A stretch of DNA of 37,457 nt from an uncultured Sutterella sp. (GTDB taxonomy: Bacteria; Pseudomonadota; Gammaproteobacteria; Burkholderiales; Burkholderiaceae_F): assembly GCA_900315045.1 (NCBI GenBank), contig OMXR01000006.1, positions 1 through 37,457 on the forward strand, read 5' to 3'. The number at the start of each line of letters is the position of its first letter. Within the stretch, counting starts at the first letter, position 1. Position numbers and translations under genes: made by a program. This document shows, piece after piece, positions 35,369 through 37,457 of this stretch. Below the pieces are notes generated by a model. It was not told where the DNA came from and searched no databases. It saw only the letters and a list, made by a program, of their open reading frames with translations.

Positions 35369-35929
35369 CTAGTACAGGCCGAGGAAAACCGGGCCTGCAA
35401 GACGATTCACCACCGCATCAAGCAACATCACTGCGGCTATCGCCCAGATCGCGGCAAACAGGTCATCGAGCATCACGCCGATGCCGTTTTTCATCCGCGC
35501 ATCAATCGTACTTGCGGGCGGCAGCTTCACGATGTCAAAGATGCGGAAGGAAATGAACGCCGCAAGCCACCCGATCCAGTTCTGGGGAAGCATCAGGAGA
35601 ACAAGCCAGACCGCTGCCACTTCGTCAATCACGATGCAGCCGGCATCCTCAACCCCCAGATCAATCCCCGTCCTGTGGCTGGCCCAGGCACCGGCAACAA
35701 AGGCCAGGACAGTCAGCACGATCAGCGCCGCAAGCGGCACATTCAGGCTGATCAGGGCAATCCAGACAAGCACGCCCGCCGCAGTGCCCCAGGTACCCGG
35801 CGCAGGCCTCATGCAGCCCGCGCCGAAAAAGAGCGCCAGGGCATGAGCCGGATGGCTGAACGCGAAAGCGAGCGTCGGTCGCACCCTGTTCGCGGGGTTA
35901 TCTGCGCTGTACTTTTCCTTCAGACTCAT
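35369..35929 (-). CDS. pgpA: Phosphatidylglycerophosphatase A
   Basis: Inner-membrane enzyme that removes phosphate from phosphatidylglycerophosphate. The motif GAGCMRPAPGTWGTAAGV near residue 36 and VIDEVAAVW near 99 are family hallmarks, together with FRIFDIVKLPP. Several membrane helices are apparent. Length is 186 residues. Its ATG overlaps the thiL stop by four bases (ATGA type), so translation is coupled. Confidence 0.95.
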   Translation of the reverse strand: MSLKEKYSADNPANRVRPTLAFAFSHPAHALALFFGAGCMRPAPGTWGTAAGVLVWIALISLNVPLAALIVLTVLAFVAGAWASHRTGIDLGVEDAGCIVIDEVAAVWLVLLMLPQNWIGWLAAFISFRIFDIVKLPPASTIDARMKNGIGVMLDDLFAAIWAIAAVMLLDAVVNRLAGPVFLGLY

Positions 35930-36942
35930 CGGCCGGCCTCTTGCTCGCCAAAATGATCGAAGCCGCCTGCGGGCATAAAGACCTCCTTGCCAGCCTTGTC
36001 GTGCATCGTGAGGCGGGCCTGCGGACCGGTGAGCTCAACGATCCTGCCGATCCGGGTCACCGGAGTCAGAGACGAAATGGAAGCCTGCTCGACCAACCCC
36101 CGCTTCTCGCTTGGCGCCGTAAAGACAAGCTCATAATCGTCGCCGCCGTTCATCGCTGCCTGAAGCTGTCTCTCGGGCGTGAGCGCCGCAAGGCTCGGAT
36201 GCTTCGGGACGGCATCCCAGAGGATGTCGGCGGCCACACCGCTGCGCTCCATGATGTGTCCAAGGTCCTGGGCAAGGCCATCGGAAATGTCAGCGCAGGC
36301 GCTTGCCACATTGAGCAGCGCCGTCCCGAGGGCGTTTCTTGCCTCCGGCCGATCCATGCGCGCCGCAGCAGCCGGGAACAGCCGCGCGGGCAGCGTCCAC
36401 TCGCCCAGCCTGTGGCGCAGCGCAGCGCAGGCGCCGCCCACGTTTCCGGACACCCAGATGTCATCACCAGGCTTGGCTCCGGAGCGTGTGAGGCCCATCT
36501 GGGCCGGAAGCTCGCCCATCGCAGTGATGGAGATCGTCACCGGTCCGGGCGCTCCGCCTACCGTGGCCGCACGGGTCGTATCTCCGCCAAGCAGCGGACA
36601 GCTGGCAGCTCTGGCCAGTTCCATCAGCCCTTCGGTAAACCCCGAAAGCCACAGATCATCCCGCCCGGGCAGGGCAATGGACAGGAAGAACGCGCGCGGA
36701 ACGGCTCCCGCAGCAGCCAGGTCGGACAAATTCACGGCAAGCGCCTTGTACCCGATGTCTGCAGCAAGCGCCGACGGCAGAAAGTGCGTTCCCACGGACA
36801 TCATGTCGGTCGTGACCGCAAGACGCCCCCCTGCCGTATCGATGATCGCGCAGTCATCCCCCACGCCCTTGCTTTTCCAAGCTCCGAAAGCTTCATGCGT
36901 GAAAAACCTGTCAATAATCGCAAACTCACCGTTTTGAGCCAT
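35926..36942 (-). CDS. thiL: Thiamine-monophosphate kinase
   Basis: Makes thiamine diphosphate from thiamine monophosphate and ATP. The family features are GEFAIIDRFF at the N-terminus, GVGDDCAIID, TTDMMSVGTHF, AVNLSDLAAAGAVPRAFFLS, LLGGDTTRA and ISDGLAQDLGHI, with GGDDYEL near the C-terminal part. Length of 338 residues is standard. ATG at 36942 follows TAGAGGTTCATCTT. It lies downstream of nusB with a 116-base gap, which holds a hairpin at 37016–37045. Confidence 0.96.
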   Translation of the reverse strand: MAQNGEFAIIDRFFTHEAFGAWKSKGVGDDCAIIDTAGGRLAVTTDMMSVGTHFLPSALAADIGYKALAVNLSDLAAAGAVPRAFFLSIALPGRDDLWLSGFTEGLMELARAASCPLLGGDTTRAATVGGAPGPVTISITAMGELPAQMGLTRSGAKPGDDIWVSGNVGGACAALRHRLGEWTLPARLFPAAAARMDRPEARNALGTALLNVASACADISDGLAQDLGHIMERSGVAADILWDAVPKHPSLAALTPERQLQAAMNGGDDYELVFTAPSEKRGLVEQASISSLTPVTRIGRIVELTGPQARLTMHDKAGKEVFMPAGGFDHFGEQEAGR

Positions 36943-37015
36943 AAGATGAACCTCTAAAAAACAAAAGCGCGACCGCGGCCGCTTGTCGCAGGGCCCGCCG
37001 GAACGCGCTTTGCAC

Positions 37016-37045
37016 TTGCCCTCGTCCGCTCGGGAACGAGGGCAA
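37016..37045 (-). repeat. Hairpin in the nusB–thiL gap
   Basis: TTGCCCTCGT (37016–37025) and ACGAGGGCAA (37036–37045) form a 10-bp stem with a 10-base loop. On the minus strand no T tract follows it, so it may be a partial terminator or mRNA-processing element. Confidence 0.45.
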
Positions 37046-37058
37046 AAGTCACTTCTTC

Positions 37059-37457
37059 CTACGAGTTCGCGCGCACCTCGTCCGGGCGCACGTCAAGAGC
37101 AACCTTGTCAAGAACTCCGTTGACCAGTTTGAACCCCTTGTCCGAGCCAAAGGTCTTGGCGAGCTCCACAGCCTCGTTGATCACGACGCGATAAGGCGTC
37201 TCAAGGCTGTGCTTGAGCTCCCAGGCGCCAATCAGCAGACATGCATGCTCAATCGTCGAAAGCCGCTCCAGAGGGCGGTCGACATGCGCACCAACAAGCT
37301 CGGCCAGCTCGCCCTTCTCCTGCATGACTCCGGACAGAATGAACTTGTAGAGCTCCTGGTCGCAATGACTGAAGTCATCGGCCGTGAGTTCAGAGACAAC
37401 CGGCTCGTCCTCATCGCTCAGAACCGAAAGCAAATTGGCGTCAATCTTCGCATAGTC
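37059..37457 (-). CDS. nusB: Transcription antitermination factor NusB, C-terminal part (N-terminus beyond right edge)
   Basis: NusB binds boxA RNA with NusE (S10) and supports rRNA antitermination. The 132 residues present contain the conserved C-terminal core: LERLSTIEHACLLIGAWELK, then TPYRVVINEAVELAKTFGSD and GFKLVNGVLDKVA. The frame is open through the last base of the window (DYAKIDANLLSVL), so the start lies outside. nusB–thiL–pgpA is a familiar order. Confidence 0.95.
   Translation of the reverse strand, partial: DYAKIDANLLSVLSDEDEPVVSELTADDFSHCDQELYKFILSGVMQEKGELAELVGAHVDRPLERLSTIEHACLLIGAWELKHSLETPYRVVINEAVELAKTFGSDKGFKLVNGVLDKVALDVRPDEVRANS

Overview
The window is about 37 kb of a GC-rich, densely coded chromosome from a betaproteobacterium of the order Burkholderiales. 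Gene order points there: uvrA–MFS–ssb, tyrS–dtd facing an M23 peptidase and anmK, and nusB–thiL–pgpA–pncC beside pyrF. A secreted flavin reductase with a small multihaem cytochrome and its own sensor pair is the style of anaerobic gut Sutterellaceae (Sutterella/Parasutterella). That assignment is inference, not proof. No insertion sequence, phage gene, CRISPR array or tRNA was recognised.

Layout. 1–3.3 kb: uvrA (cut by the left edge), an MFS transporter and ssb. 3.4–6.0 kb: a 5'-truncated FixJ-type regulator remnant, then an OmpR-type regulator and histidine kinase pair. 6.0–9.1 kb: hisN-type phosphatase, and a divergent EF-G-like GTPase. 9.2–13.9 kb: dtd and tyrS on the minus strand, an M23 peptidase and anmK on the plus strand. 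14.1–19.5 kb: a SulP transporter, dsbC, an unrecognised protein with two HTH-like stretches, and an ADP-forming acyl-CoA synthetase. 19.6–19.9 kb: the RNase P RNA gene on the minus strand. 20.2–25.1 kb: hemL, a DsbD/ScsB-like reductase and a PBP4-type peptidase. 25.1–27.4 kb: groES–groEL behind a textbook sigma-32 promoter, ending in tandem terminators.

27.6–32.2 kb is the accessory high point. It encodes a Tat-type secreted FAD reductase, a periplasmic tetrahaem cytochrome c, a sensor kinase with a PhnD-like periplasmic ligand domain, and a FixJ-type regulator. Together they look like a substrate-inducible respiratory reductase. The flavoprotein lacks the residues that define fumarate reductases, so its electron acceptor is probably something else. 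Hairpins between the genes suggest the enzyme parts are made in excess of the regulators.

32.2–37.5 kb: a U32 protein and a GNAT acetyltransferase on the minus strand, pyrF on the plus strand, then pncC, pgpA, thiL and nusB (cut by the right edge) on the minus strand. Most of the window is housekeeping. The points most worth checking are the flavin reductase module, the compact RNase P RNA, the truncated regulator, the odd EF-G and a repeated dyad flanking groESL.
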